Assembly: GCA_947457545.1 (NCBI GenBank)
Contig: CANGXD010000019.1
Span: 1-43,779 of the forward strand
DNA from: Gemmatimonadaceae bacterium
Lineage (GTDB): Bacteria; Gemmatimonadota; Gemmatimonadetes; Gemmatimonadales; Gemmatimonadaceae
DNA length: 43,779 nt
Reading direction: 5' to 3'
The number at the start of each line of letters is the position of its first letter. Within the stretch, counting starts at the first letter, position 1. The notes beneath the pieces were generated by a model. It made no database searches. It saw nothing but the letters and a program-made list of their open reading frames with translations, and was not told the DNA's origin. Made by a program: the position numbers and the translations under genes. This document shows, piece by piece, positions 25,042-34,020 of the stretch.

Positions 25042-26690
25042 TGCGTACGCCTCTCCGTTGCCTTCTCCCCACGGCCGCGATGTTCGCGGCCGCGTGCACG
25101 ACGTCGCCAACACCGGCGCCGAGTGCGGCTGCGCTGCCGCGTACCCGCGCCGAACGCACGAACTATCTCGAGACATCGTCGTACGCCGACATGATCGCGT
25201 TCGTCGATTCGCTGAAGGCGCTGCGGGCGCCCATTGTGGTGAGCGAGCTGGCCAAGTCGCCCTTGGGCAAGTCGGTGCCGATCATCGTGGCGTCGCGCCC
25301 CGTCGTGCGCACGCCGGCCGAAGCACGCGCGCTCAACCGTCCCATCGTGTATGTGCAGGCGAACATTCACGCCGGTGAAATCGAAGGCAAAGAGGCGGTG
25401 TTGGCCATGTTACGCGATTGGTCGTTCAGCACACGCCCCACCGTACTCGATTCGCTTGTCGTAATCATCGTGCCCATGTACAACACCGACGGCAACGACA
25501 AGCTGGCGGCGCAGGCACGCAATCGCGGCGCGCAGAACGGTCCGGAAATGATTGGTGAGCGTCCCAACGGGGCAGGACTCGATCTCAATCGCGACTACGT
25601 GAAGGCCGAAGCCCCGGAAACGATGGGATCGCTCGCCGCCTTCAATGCGTGGGAGCCGGACCTGTTCATGGACTTGCACACGACCAACGGCAGCTACCAC
25701 GGGTATGCGCTCACGTACTCGCCGTCACTGCACCCGGCGGCGCCGCTGGCGTCGTTCACGGCCGACACGTTGTTGCCGGAAATCCGTCGGCGCATGAAGT
25801 CCAGGCACAACACCGAAACGTTTCCGTACGGGAACTTCACGGGCGCGAACGGACGCGAAAGCCTCACCGCCGATGTGAAGTCCGGGTGGGTGACGTACGA
25901 GCACAAGCAGCGGTACGGCACCAACTACGCCGGCCTGCGCGGCGGCATCAGCGTTCTGAGCGAAGCGTACTCACACGACCCGTTCGACAAGCGCGTCGCG
26001 AGCACACGCGACTTCGTGCAGGAAATTCTGTCGTACGTGGCGCAGAATCGACGCGAGGTGATGACGCGCGTACGCGCCGGTGTTACCGCGGCAACGTATG
26101 CGGCCGGCAGCGGCGTCACGTTCCCGGTGCGCGCGCGCTTCAACTCGCGCCCCGATACACAGGTGGTGCTCGTGGAGCGTCTCGATCGCATCGCCGACTC
26201 TACGCGGCTCACCCAGCCCGGCGTGCCGCGTGGCCTGCAGCGCACCGGCGTGATGACGGCCCAGCGGATGCCCGTGGTAGACCGTTTCGAATCGTCGCTC
26301 AGTCGCACCATGGCGCCGTACGGCTATGCCATCAGTGGCGAGTGGCCCAAGGCACGCGAGCTGCTCACGGCGCACGGGATCAGCTTTCGCTTACTCTCCG
26401 CGCCGGCCACGGCAACCGGGCAGGAATTCGTCATCGATACCGTGAACTTTTCGGGGCGCCCCTTCCAGGGACACCGGGAAGTATCTGTCGACGGACGCTG
26501 GCGGGACATGTCGCGCCAACTCCCGACCGGCACGCTGGTGGTCCAGTCCGGAACGCGCCGGGATCTGCTCGCGCTGCTGCTCCTCGAGCCGGAAAGCGAC
26601 GACGGCTTCCTCACCTGGAACGTCTTCGATCCGGCGCTGGAGAAGGGGAAAGTGGCCCCCGTGGTCCGTTTGACGGCACCGCTCCGTTAG
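25041..26690 (+). CDS. M14-family zinc carboxypeptidase-like lipoprotein
   Basis: The start is the ATG at 25041 in a TGATG overlap; a much longer in-frame opening upstream is a shadow of the DinB gene. MRTPLRCLLPTAAMFAAAC gives a signal sequence with a lipobox-like FAAAC, so export and lipidation are likely. The M14 signature is visible: QANIHAGEIEGKE (His and Glu zinc ligands), LDLNRDY (substrate-binding Arg) and MDLHTTNGSYHG (third zinc His). The typical length of secreted Gemmatimonadota-type M14 peptidases (about 550) is reached, with a C-terminal non-catalytic region. It likely trims peptides outside the cytoplasm; the proline dehydrogenase that starts 9 bp later could use released proline (inference). 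Confidence 0.88.
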   Translation: MRTPLRCLLPTAAMFAAACTTSPTPAPSAAALPRTRAERTNYLETSSYADMIAFVDSLKALRAPIVVSELAKSPLGKSVPIIVASRPVVRTPAEARALNRPIVYVQANIHAGEIEGKEAVLAMLRDWSFSTRPTVLDSLVVIIVPMYNTDGNDKLAAQARNRGAQNGPEMIGERPNGAGLDLNRDYVKAEAPETMGSLAAFNAWEPDLFMDLHTTNGSYHGYALTYSPSLHPAAPLASFTADTLLPEIRRRMKSRHNTETFPYGNFTGANGRESLTADVKSGWVTYEHKQRYGTNYAGLRGGISVLSEAYSHDPFDKRVASTRDFVQEILSYVAQNRREVMTRVRAGVTAATYAAGSGVTFPVRARFNSRPDTQVVLVERLDRIADSTRLTQPGVPRGLQRTGVMTAQRMPVVDRFESSLSRTMAPYGYAISGEWPKARELLTAHGISFRLLSAPATATGQEFVIDTVNFSGRPFQGHREVSVDGRWRDMSRQLPTGTLVVQSGTRRDLLALLLLEPESDDGFLTWNVFDPALEKGKVAPVVRLTAPLR

Positions 26691-26698
26691 TTTCCGGC

Positions 26699-27628
26699 AT
26701 GCTTCGGACGTCTCTCCTTTATCTCTCGCGCCAGCAGGGCATTTTCGACTTCGTCAAGAACGTCGGATTCGCCCGCAAGATGGCGTCGCGCTTTGTCGCT
26801 GGTGAAACCGTCAGCACCGCGCTCGATGCGGTGGCTCAGCTCAACGACAAGGGTATTTCTGCCTCGCTCGATCTGCTCGGCGAAAGTGTGCACAGCGAGG
26901 CGGAAGCCCGCGACACCGGCCGGCAGTATCTCGAAATTCTCGACCGCATCAACGCGCGCAAGCTCAACGCGAACGTATCGGTAAAGCTCACGGCGCTCGG
27001 CCAGGACATTTCCGACGATCTCGGTGTCGAGATCGTGCGCGACGTGATCGCACGGGCCAAGCAGTACGACAGTTTCGTCCGGCTCGACATGGAGTCGAGT
27101 GCGTACACCGATCGCACGCTCGATACGTTCGAGCAGAAGCTGTTTCCGGGCCACGAAAACAACGTGGGCGTGGTGCTGCAGAGCTCACTGCGTCGCACGC
27201 TCGACGATGTAGCGCGGTGCAACCGGTTGTCGGCACGTGTGCGCATCTGCAAGGGCGCGTATCTCGAGCCGCCCGCCGTCGCCTTCCCCGATAAAGCCGA
27301 CGTCGACCGCAATTATGTCGCGGCGATGCACAAGCTCATGCTCGAGGGGCGCTATCCCGGCATCGCCACGCACGACGAGAACATCATTGTCGAAGCCAAG
27401 CGCTTCGCCAAGGAAAAGGGCATCGCGCCCGACCGCTTCGAGTTCCAGATGCTGTACGGCGTGCGTCGTGATTTGCAGGAGCAGATCGTGAAGGAAGGGT
27501 ACCGCATGCGCGTGTACGTGCCTTTCGGCAGCCAGTGGTATCCGTATCTCATGCGCCGTCTGGCCGAACGTCCTGCGAACATCGCGTTCATGGCCGGCAA
27601 CATCGTGAAGGAGTCTCTTGGCGGCTGA
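26699..27628 (+). CDS. Proline dehydrogenase
   Basis: A monofunctional 309-residue PRODH, converting proline to P5C with FAD. It shows the (beta/alpha)8 barrel signatures: ASLDLLGESV, VSVKLTALGQDIS, RLDMESSAYTDRTL, VGVVLQSSLRRTLDD, RVRICKGAYLEPP, GIATHDENII, FEFQMLYGVR and RVYVPFGSQWYPYLMRRLAERPAN. The start is the ATG at 26699, 9 bp after the peptidase stop. A P5C dehydrogenase is not in the window, so the second step must be encoded elsewhere. The 3' end overlaps the next small gene. Confidence 0.94.
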   Translation: MLRTSLLYLSRQQGIFDFVKNVGFARKMASRFVAGETVSTALDAVAQLNDKGISASLDLLGESVHSEAEARDTGRQYLEILDRINARKLNANVSVKLTALGQDISDDLGVEIVRDVIARAKQYDSFVRLDMESSAYTDRTLDTFEQKLFPGHENNVGVVLQSSLRRTLDDVARCNRLSARVRICKGAYLEPPAVAFPDKADVDRNYVAAMHKLMLEGRYPGIATHDENIIVEAKRFAKEKGIAPDRFEFQMLYGVRRDLQEQIVKEGYRMRVYVPFGSQWYPYLMRRLAERPANIAFMAGNIVKESLGG

Positions 27629-28001
27629 GCAGCCCGACGGACAGGCCGAGGTGCATCAGGGGCATCATCACCCGCCCGACCACGCGGCGGGTGATGAACG
27701 CACACTGGGCGGCTACATGGCCGTGCATAAGCGGCCGGCTGCGTTCGAAGGCGTCGACGGCCATTCGTACTCCGCCGACATCCTCACCGATACCACCGGC
27801 GACCGGCATGCCCCCTGGGGCGCGTACCTCTTTTTCGTGCGCTGGGGGCTTGGCGAGCCGGAAGTGCAGGGACATCTCGAAACCGGGTTCCTCATCACGG
27901 GCGTCAGCGAAGCCGTCGTGCGTCATCAGCTGGGGGCCATGCAGCTCGGCACCGTGAAGGCCACCCTCGACGGCCTCATTCGTGCTGGACGGCCGGTATG
28001 A
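27618..28001 (+). CDS. Conserved-looking 127-residue protein of unknown function
   Basis: It reads from a TTG at 27618 that has a good ribosome binding site (GAAGGAG, 27607-27613) inside the end of the proline dehydrogenase gene; the next in-frame ATG is at 27717. The N-terminus is His/Asp-rich (HQGHHHPPDHAAGDE). The rest is a compact domain with HSYSADILTDTT, APWGAYLFFVRWGLGEP and GHLETGFLITG. Its stop overlaps the rsgA start (ATGA). I do not recognise the family. The His-rich head could bind a metal. The tight overlaps on both sides argue that it is translated. Confidence 0.72.
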   Translation: MAAEQPDGQAEVHQGHHHPPDHAAGDERTLGGYMAVHKRPAAFEGVDGHSYSADILTDTTGDRHAPWGAYLFFVRWGLGEPEVQGHLETGFLITGVSEAVVRHQLGAMQLGTVKATLDGLIRAGRPV

Positions 28002-28975
28002 CTCGCGACGCCAGCAGCTTTCAGCAGCACGGCCCACCCGCACCGGATGCACACGCCGTAACGGGTGTCGTCATTCAGGGCACCGGCGGTATCTGGGACA
28101 TTCGCACCGATAATGGGGCGGTGCTTTCCGCCTCCATGCGAGGCCGCCTCAAGAACGAAGCCGTCGTGGGGCTCAAGCTCGCGGTGGGTGATCGCGTCAC
28201 CTGCGCGTGGGACCATCGCGATCCTGGCTCGTGGACCATTGCCGAAATCCACGAACGGCGCAGCAAGCTTGCACGCCGCGCGCCGGGCGGCGCACGCGGG
28301 GAACGCGTGGTGGTCGCCAATCTCGATCAGGTTCTCGTGGTTTTCGCCGCGGCCCGTCCGGAGCCGCACCCGCGAATGCTCGACCGCTTTCTCGTCATTG
28401 CCGAAGCCAACGGCCTCGCGGCGCGCATCGTGGTCAACAAGTGTGACCTCGTGGATCCTGTCGCGGCGCGCGGGTTGTTCGCTGAACATGTGGCTGCCGG
28501 CTATCCGGTGCACTACACCAGCGTGATCACCGGCGAAGGGCTCGACGACCTGCGCAACGAACTGCAGGGACGCAGCTCCGCCCTCTCCGGCCCCTCGGGC
28601 GTGGGGAAGTCGTCGCTCATGAACCACCTGTTCCCCGGACTCGATCTGCGAACGGCGGCGATCAGCGACAGCGTGAACAAGGGACGGCATACCACGGTGG
28701 GCGCAGTCTTGCATCCGCTGCCCGGCGGTGGGTTCCTCGCCGACACCCCGGGCCTTCGTGAAGTCGGGCTCTGGGGCATCGACGCCGGCGACATCGCCCA
28801 CTGTTTCCCGGAGTTCGTACCGCATCTGGGGCACTGCCGCTTTCAGGACTGCATTCACACCGTGGAGCCGGGCTGTGCCATTCGTGATGCGCTCGCTGCC
28901 GGCACCGTAACGCAGGGTCGCTACGAGAGTTACGTCAAGTTGCGCGAAGAGCTCGAGAGCTTCGACGACAACTGA
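27998..28975 (+). CDS. rsgA: Small ribosomal subunit biogenesis GTPase
   Basis: RsgA (YjeQ) acts in late 30S maturation. The sequence has the OB-fold N-terminus and circularly permuted GTPase motifs: G4 VVNKCDL, G5 TSVITGEG, G1 GPSGVGKSS, then GRHTTVG and DTPGLRE (G3). The C-terminal zinc motif is CxxxxCxHxxxxxC-like (CRFQDCIHTVEPGC). 325 residues, normal. It is the last gene of the run beginning at fadI; the next gene starts about 50 bp later. Confidence 0.95.
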   Translation: MTRDASSFQQHGPPAPDAHAVTGVVIQGTGGIWDIRTDNGAVLSASMRGRLKNEAVVGLKLAVGDRVTCAWDHRDPGSWTIAEIHERRSKLARRAPGGARGERVVVANLDQVLVVFAAARPEPHPRMLDRFLVIAEANGLAARIVVNKCDLVDPVAARGLFAEHVAAGYPVHYTSVITGEGLDDLRNELQGRSSALSGPSGVGKSSLMNHLFPGLDLRTAAISDSVNKGRHTTVGAVLHPLPGGGFLADTPGLREVGLWGIDAGDIAHCFPEFVPHLGHCRFQDCIHTVEPGCAIRDALAAGTVTQGRYESYVKLREELESFDDN

Positions 28976-29022
28976 CGCGGCCGGTCAGCCATCCGTCGCT
29001 GCGTGGCCGGCGTAGTACAGAC

Positions 29023-29655
29023 GTGATCGCCTTTGCCCTGTTACCCGTGACTCACACTGAGGCGCACTCCGCGTCGTCGCTTCCCTCCGATTTCGATCTC
29101 GTGCTCACCATGGCGCGCGGCGAGGAGCAGGCGGCAACGCTGCTGTACGACAGACATGCGGCGTCCATGTACGGCCTCGCGCTCCGCATCGTCGGCGAGA
29201 CGGCCGACGCCGAAGAGGTCGTGCTCGACGCCTTTGCGCAGGCATGGCGTGAGGCTGCCCGCTTCGACGGCGCCCGGGGCTCCGTGTTGGGATGGCTCAC
29301 CACCATCGTGCGCACGCGCGCGCTCGATCTGGTGCGCGCGCGCGGGCGACGCGTCAAAGCCACCGATGCTGCCGCCCACGGACTCGATGCGCCGGCCGCC
29401 ATGGGATCAGGCTTTGCCGCCCCCGACGCGCAGGTGCAGGACGCCGAGACTACCGGGTCCGTGCACGGCGCGCTGCAGCAGCTGCCGGCGCCACAACGGG
29501 TGGCTATCGAACTGGCATTTTTCGAAGGATTGACGCACCATGAAGTGGCTGAGCGATTACAGCAGCCACTCGGGACCGTCAAAACCAGAATCCGACTCGG
29601 CATGTTGAAGTTGCGCGAGACGCTCAGTGCGCTCGCACCAGAGCGTGCCACATGA
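29023..29655 (+). CDS. ECF-type RNA polymerase sigma factor (SigK-like)
   Basis: Region 2 (YDRHAASMYGLALRIVGETADAEEVVLDAFAQAWREAARFD, then RGSVLGWLTTIVRTRALDLVRARGRR) and region 4 (LPAPQRVAIELAFFEGLTHHEVAERLQQPLGTVKTRIRLGMLKLRETL) are both clear. The initiator is a GTG at 29023; a GTG at 29047 would also give a complete sigma domain. The stop overlaps the anti-sigma ATG (ATGA), the standard arrangement for an ECF factor and its inhibitor. The SigK-like assignment rests on the RskA-type partner. Confidence 0.92.
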   Translation: MIAFALLPVTHTEAHSASSLPSDFDLVLTMARGEEQAATLLYDRHAASMYGLALRIVGETADAEEVVLDAFAQAWREAARFDGARGSVLGWLTTIVRTRALDLVRARGRRVKATDAAAHGLDAPAAMGSGFAAPDAQVQDAETTGSVHGALQQLPAPQRVAIELAFFEGLTHHEVAERLQQPLGTVKTRIRLGMLKLRETLSALAPERAT

Positions 29656-30611
29656 CCATGATGCCGCCAACGCTCGAGCAACTCCGCGAGCTCGCCCCGG
29701 GCTATCTCTTCGAGACGCTCGACGCCGGTGAGCGCACGCGCTTCGAACACGCGTTGCGCTCCCCCGAGTTCGGCCCGGCGTTGCAGGCTGAACTGGCGGC
29801 GCTGCACACCGCGTCCGGCGCATTGGCGGCCTCGCAGGCCATCACCCCGCCGGCAGGTTTGCGTGATCGACTGCAGGCGCGCATTGCCGCCGAGCAGGCG
29901 ACGTCGGTGCCTTCCACGCCTGTGCCCGTTGCGCGAATGGCGTCGACCACGCCCGTCGCCCCTGTCGCGCGCGTATCACGCGCCACGCCGACGAGTCAGG
30001 CGGTGCGCGTAACGCCGCTGGGGACCCCCGCTGTCTCGACTGGCACTGCGTCGGGCGCACGAAAAGCCGGTGGCACGAGCCGAGCCGGGTGGTACGCCGC
30101 AGCGGTGGCAAGCGCAGGGCTGGCGGCAGCGCTCGTCTTCGCCTTCGACCTGCGCCAACGGGTGGATACGCTGGAGGCCGAGGCGCGGGAAAAGTCGCTC
30201 CTGCTCGCGCGAAGCGACGAGAAGCGCAAGGAGAGCGAACAAACACTCGCCACCCTGTTGGCGGGACGTGGCAACGTCGTGCTCGTGAATTTGAACACGA
30301 CGGCGCCCACGGGTCCCGGCATGCAGGTGTTCTGGAACGTGCGAAGCGGTAAGGCCGTGGTGAATGCATTCGGCCTCGCGCAGGTGGCGAAGGACCGCGC
30401 CTACATGTTGTGGATGATTCGCGACGGGACGCCGGTGCCGCTCAAGTTGTTTACACCAGACGAAAGCGGCCGTGCATTGATGGGCAACATCGAAGTGCCG
30501 ACGAGCACGACGGGCATTACGTTGCTCGCGGTCACCGAGGAGAATGCCTCGGGGGCCATCGCGCCGACGATGACCCCGTTCATTGCGGGTTCGGTGCCAG
30601 CCACGCGCTAG
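29652..30611 (+). CDS. RskA-type anti-sigma factor
   Basis: An N-terminal anti-sigma segment (LRELAPGYLFETLDAGERTRFEHAL) is followed by an Ala/Pro/Thr-rich linker, one membrane helix (WYAAAVASAGLAAALVFAF, about residues 147-165), a short coiled-coil stretch and an external RskA C-terminal domain (VLVNLNTTAPTGPGMQVFWN, YMLWMIRDGTPVPL, ending in TPFIAGSVPATR). It holds the sigma factor at the membrane until released. Unusual: the last 89 bp occur again at 35003-35091, and the last part once more at 42958-43013. Confidence 0.9.
   Translation: MTMMPPTLEQLRELAPGYLFETLDAGERTRFEHALRSPEFGPALQAELAALHTASGALAASQAITPPAGLRDRLQARIAAEQATSVPSTPVPVARMASTTPVAPVARVSRATPTSQAVRVTPLGTPAVSTGTASGARKAGGTSRAGWYAAAVASAGLAAALVFAFDLRQRVDTLEAEAREKSLLLARSDEKRKESEQTLATLLAGRGNVVLVNLNTTAPTGPGMQVFWNVRSGKAVVNAFGLAQVAKDRAYMLWMIRDGTPVPLKLFTPDESGRALMGNIEVPTSTTGITLLAVTEENASGAIAPTMTPFIAGSVPATR
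30523..30611 (+). repeat. Repeat R1: native 3' end of the anti-sigma gene
   Basis: This 89-bp segment encodes the last 28 residues and stop of the RskA-type gene. It is repeated without gaps at 35003-35091 (5 mismatches by my count), and its distal part at 42958-43013. R1 and R2 form direct repeats flanking the 4.4-kb left island. Confidence 0.9.
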
Positions 30612-30647
30612 CGGTTGGCCTTGCGGCGCGGCGAGCGGCGTGCGGGT

Positions 30648-31187
30648 TCAGTGATAGTTGATCGACACCCGATCCACGAAGAAGCGCCCGCCGGGCTCGA
30701 AGCTTTGCCGAGCCGCCCACACCGGTCGCGCGCGCCTGATGCGATTCACGAAGGCCGTGTCGCTGATCTCGAGCTCCAGCGTTTGCGAGGTGAGCCGCGC
30801 TCGGCCCGCGATGGGGACTTGGCAGTCAAGGATCGGCGTGTCCGGCGTCTCGCAGAGAAACAGTCGACTGGCCTTCACCGTCTGCCCGAGACGACGGGTA
30901 CTCATGACGCTGTCGGGGCGCAGCACCGCGGTGAGTCCGGCGTCGCCGAAGCTCACTTTCCATCCAAAGTATCCGAAACGTGGTGGCTTCGGTTCGGCGA
31001 CCAGAAAAAACGGAGGCACAAATCGGACGATCGCGAACGTGCGATGGATGGACGGGCCGAAATCCGACGCGGTCGTTGGGGCTTTGTGGCCGCCAATCGT
31101 GCTCATGACTGGCGGCTGCGCCTGCATAGAGCGCGCAGCGGCATGAAGCAGGAAGAGTAGCACGGCAAAACAGGTGGGGTACCTCAC
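30648..31187 (-). CDS. Secreted protein of unknown function, coupled to the 700-residue protein
   Basis: The start is a GTG at 31187 in a GTGA overlap with the upstream stop, so translation is coupled. MRYPTCFAVLLFLLHAAARSMQAQ is a clear Sec signal peptide with cleavage near AQAQ. The mature 155 residues are beta-rich, with two cysteines (LFLCETPDTPILDC) and an ending RFFVDRVSINYH. I do not recognise a family. It is the last gene of a four-gene minus-strand cassette and ends 37 bp from the native anti-sigma stop. Confidence 0.75.
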   Translation of the reverse strand: MRYPTCFAVLLFLLHAAARSMQAQPPVMSTIGGHKAPTTASDFGPSIHRTFAIVRFVPPFFLVAEPKPPRFGYFGWKVSFGDAGLTAVLRPDSVMSTRRLGQTVKASRLFLCETPDTPILDCQVPIAGRARLTSQTLELEISDTAFVNRIRRARPVWAARQSFEPGGRFFVDRVSINYH

Positions 31188-33277
31188 CGGGTCGTGCTCC
31201 GCTCGGTCTTGGTGAACGCGGCGCTGGTTGAAAACTCCTGCCCATTCTCCAAACGAGAGCGAATCTCGATGTCGTAGGTGCCAGCGGGCAGTCCGCTGAG
31301 ATTAAGCGATACCATGCGCATCTGCACCGGCGTTGGGCCGTCCAGTCTACTCACGTAGCCGCGCGGCTCATGGTCCGGCCAGGTTACGGCGATGGCGTTG
31401 TCGCCGTCGGCCACCATGCCGCTCAGGACCCCGAGTCGTCGAAACAGCCCGGAGGAGGCGGTTGAGACGACGCGCACGGTGGTGGTCGCGCTATCGGCCA
31501 CCGTGATGCCGTAGTTCTCCCAATACAGGACTAACGACGACACGGCGTGATCGGCCTCGCGGCTCGGCATCATGAACGCCAGCGCCTGCTCACTGGGGTG
31601 TGTCAGCACGCTGTCCGGCACGTCGGATAGCAGGGCGATGCCGGAGATCCCCTTTCCCTCCTGCAGCTCCGAAAGCGGCGGCGGCACCGTGATCCCATAG
31701 CGGGTGCGCGCGGCCAAATTGCTTGAGTTGGTCGCGAGCGCTTCGACCGCGAGCAGCGTTGGGCCGCTGGCGACGGAGCCCCGCATTCTGGCGATAGCGT
31801 TTCCAGCGGCGAGCTGCTGCGCAATCGAATCCACGGTCGTCGGGCCGTTGCTGTTCAGGAGCAGAACGTCAAAGACAGCGTTGCCATCCCGAATCGCCGG
31901 GTGACGGAGCGGGATGGCGAGGGCCACCTCGACGTGCGTGTGCCGCCGCAGGAAGAAGTATTGGCCATCTGCGAGTTGCACGAGCCGTCGCGCGGGTTGG
32001 AAGTGCTCCGTCGGCCACCACGAAAGCTCCGGCTCCCCCGTCTCGTCAACCGGGTGCAGGCGCCAGTCATCAGCTCGCGCCCCATACGGGGTCGTGACGG
32101 CGTGCCACGACGGGAACGCCGCCACGGCGTGAGGCGAATACTCGAACGTGCTATATGGTGGTGCGGGCGGGGCAGGGATTTGCCTGCTCGAACGGTAGTG
32201 AGACTGCCATCGATCCCACGCCGTGCCGAGGGCGGCGGTGTAGCTGGGCCAGCCATACCGGTCGATGACGGTGGCCAGCGCATCCCCGAGGCGTTCTTGA
32301 TCGAACGCATACCGTTCGTCCTGCTCCGTCGCTTGGCGCAGGGCGATCTCCATGCGCCGCACATACTGTTCCACTTTGCGCGCGTTCCCCGCGTCCCGGT
32401 ACAGCGGGTCGGCCAGCCACCAGATCGTATCGTTAAGTGCGGCCTGCCGCTCGCACGAGAGATCGGCGTAGCGAGCAGCCAACTGCTTTTCCAAGAGAGG
32501 GGTCAGTCGCTGCCACACGCAACGTTCGGCCTCAGGAAAGCGATCGATCATACGAACGAATTCCTGTTCCGCCTTCACGGTCGAATCGCGGTACGCCCAC
32601 ACGAGCCCACGCAGCCCGTTGCACCACGCCAAACCTTCATGGCAGTGTTCCGCTTCGTGTTGTGCGTCATTGTAGCGACGCGCGTCGAGCAGCAGTCGTA
32701 CGAGTTGCCCGTTTAGCCACGTGTCCTCCGGACTGGATCGCAAGCGTTCGCGGAGTTGTTCAATCAGCCTACCTCGTAATTGCGCGATTCGCACGCGCTC
32801 CTTGCGCACGAGCGCCCCATCGCGCCAACGTCGTTCATCTTCTGCGTCGATGATGCTTCCCAGAAGCCATGACGGACAGACGCCGTAGTCGGGGCGTTCC
32901 CCCTCAATCATTCGGTACTGCTCGCCCGGCAGCCCACGATACGGCGCCTCGGTCTGCGCCAACCAGCCTCGGCGATCCTTGAAGTTGTAGCTCATGCACA
33001 TCGCGTGAAGCAAGCGCTGTTGGAGCTCCGGCTCGGTGCGGCGCTCACGTCGTAAATCTTCGCTTCGCTGCCATGCGGCCTGCCACAGCGCGTTAAACTC
33101 ACTGATTTCGAGTCGCGCCTTGAGTTGATCCGAACGCTCGGTCTGGAAGGGTGATGCCGGGTGCTGCGCAAAGGACTGAGTGGTCGTTGCCATGATCGTG
33201 ACGGTAACGACGACAAAGTGCGCGAACCGCGCACGTGCGCCAAAGGCGAAGCGCTGACGCTGCGCATACGGCTTCAT
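31184..33277 (-). CDS. Large secreted protein of unknown function with helical repeats (GWxTD-like resemblance)
   Basis: The chosen start MKPYAQRQRF is the second in-frame Met; the first, at 33286, adds three residues. A long signal peptide ends near TQSFAQ. The N-terminal half is helical and repeat-like (LRERLRSSPEDTWLNGQLVRLLLDARRYNDAQHEAEHC, WLADPLYRDAGNARKVEQYVRRMEIAL, then VIDRYGWPS), loosely resembling TPR and GWxTD-type proteins. The C-terminal half is beta-rich and ends in an Ig-like segment (YDIEIRSRLENGQEF). All six cysteines (about residues 97, 137, 215, 222, 256 and 278 from the first Met) lie in the N-terminal half. Its neighbours are a DsbA-like oxidoreductase upstream and a secreted protein downstream. 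Function unknown. Confidence 0.75.
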   Translation of the reverse strand: MKPYAQRQRFAFGARARFAHFVVVTVTIMATTTQSFAQHPASPFQTERSDQLKARLEISEFNALWQAAWQRSEDLRRERRTEPELQQRLLHAMCMSYNFKDRRGWLAQTEAPYRGLPGEQYRMIEGERPDYGVCPSWLLGSIIDAEDERRWRDGALVRKERVRIAQLRGRLIEQLRERLRSSPEDTWLNGQLVRLLLDARRYNDAQHEAEHCHEGLAWCNGLRGLVWAYRDSTVKAEQEFVRMIDRFPEAERCVWQRLTPLLEKQLAARYADLSCERQAALNDTIWWLADPLYRDAGNARKVEQYVRRMEIALRQATEQDERYAFDQERLGDALATVIDRYGWPSYTAALGTAWDRWQSHYRSSRQIPAPPAPPYSTFEYSPHAVAAFPSWHAVTTPYGARADDWRLHPVDETGEPELSWWPTEHFQPARRLVQLADGQYFFLRRHTHVEVALAIPLRHPAIRDGNAVFDVLLLNSNGPTTVDSIAQQLAAGNAIARMRGSVASGPTLLAVEALATNSSNLAARTRYGITVPPPLSELQEGKGISGIALLSDVPDSVLTHPSEQALAFMMPSREADHAVSSLVLYWENYGITVADSATTTVRVVSTASSGLFRRLGVLSGMVADGDNAIAVTWPDHEPRGYVSRLDGPTPVQMRMVSLNLSGLPAGTYDIEIRSRLENGQEFSTSAAFTKTERSTTR

Positions 33278-33328
33278 ACTGAGCATGAGCGCACAGGCGC
33301 TTCGGGAGGGCCGATGGACAGAAACGCG

Positions 33329-33991
33329 CTAGTTAGCAACCGCCCCGAGCAGCGAGTCGAGCATGGCGCGTGCAGGAACACCCGTGAGTACTCTGCCACC
33401 CTTCAAGAGAATCGATGGTGTCCCCCGCAGGCCAAGCGCGCCAACAGAATCGCTCGCAGCCTGTACTCGTCTGGTAACGTCGGCATCGTTGATGCACGAC
33501 TCAAAGCGAGGCAGGTCCGGCACACCAGCGGCGCTTGCCAGTTCTCGCCAGTCGACCGTCGCGAGGTGACGTTGAGCGCGAAAGAGTTCATTGTGCATGT
33601 CGCGGAACTTCCCCTGCTCGGCAGCACACTCGGCCGAGACTGCCGCGGCGACCGCGTGCTGATGGGAAGGAAGGGCCCAATGCCGGTACAACACAGACGT
33701 CTCCAACCCTCTATCCCTACGATAGCTCTCGATGTGGTCGTTCAGCGCCTTGCAGGCCGGACACTCGTAATCGGAGAACACCACCATGGCGGCGCGTTCT
33801 CTATCTCGTCCCGCAAGCTGGGCTTGACGGAACTGCGTCTCCCATCCGGCCACCCGTTGGGCGCTATCGCTCTGCTCGCGGGCTGATCGATCGCTACGTT
33901 TTAAGGCTCGATACGCAAGTGAAGTGCTGAATAGTGCGCAGCAGACCAGGATGCCGTTGCACATGACTTGCAGTGTCTTGGAAATCTGCAT
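33329..33991 (-). CDS. Membrane-anchored DsbA-like thiol:disulfide oxidoreductase
   Basis: 220 residues. An N-terminal hydrophobic helix (GILVCCALFSTSLAYRAL) probably anchors it with the catalytic domain outside. The thioredoxin-fold domain begins at AMVVFSDYECPACKAL with a CPAC active site (Cys77/Cys80), has the inserted helical region of the DsbA/BdbD class, and the cis-Pro motif in GLRGTPSILLKGG. Such enzymes form or rearrange disulfides in exported proteins. Both neighbours encode exported proteins with six cysteines, so a dedicated folding role is a reasonable inference. The start ATG is 70 bp after the upstream peptide gene, across a strong hairpin. Confidence 0.88.
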   Translation of the reverse strand: MQISKTLQVMCNGILVCCALFSTSLAYRALKRSDRSAREQSDSAQRVAGWETQFRQAQLAGRDRERAAMVVFSDYECPACKALNDHIESYRRDRGLETSVLYRHWALPSHQHAVAAAVSAECAAEQGKFRDMHNELFRAQRHLATVDWRELASAAGVPDLPRFESCINDADVTRRVQAASDSVGALGLRGTPSILLKGGRVLTGVPARAMLDSLLGAVAN

Positions 33992-34020
33992 GTTTGGAGG
34001 AGCCCCTCATCAAGAGACGC

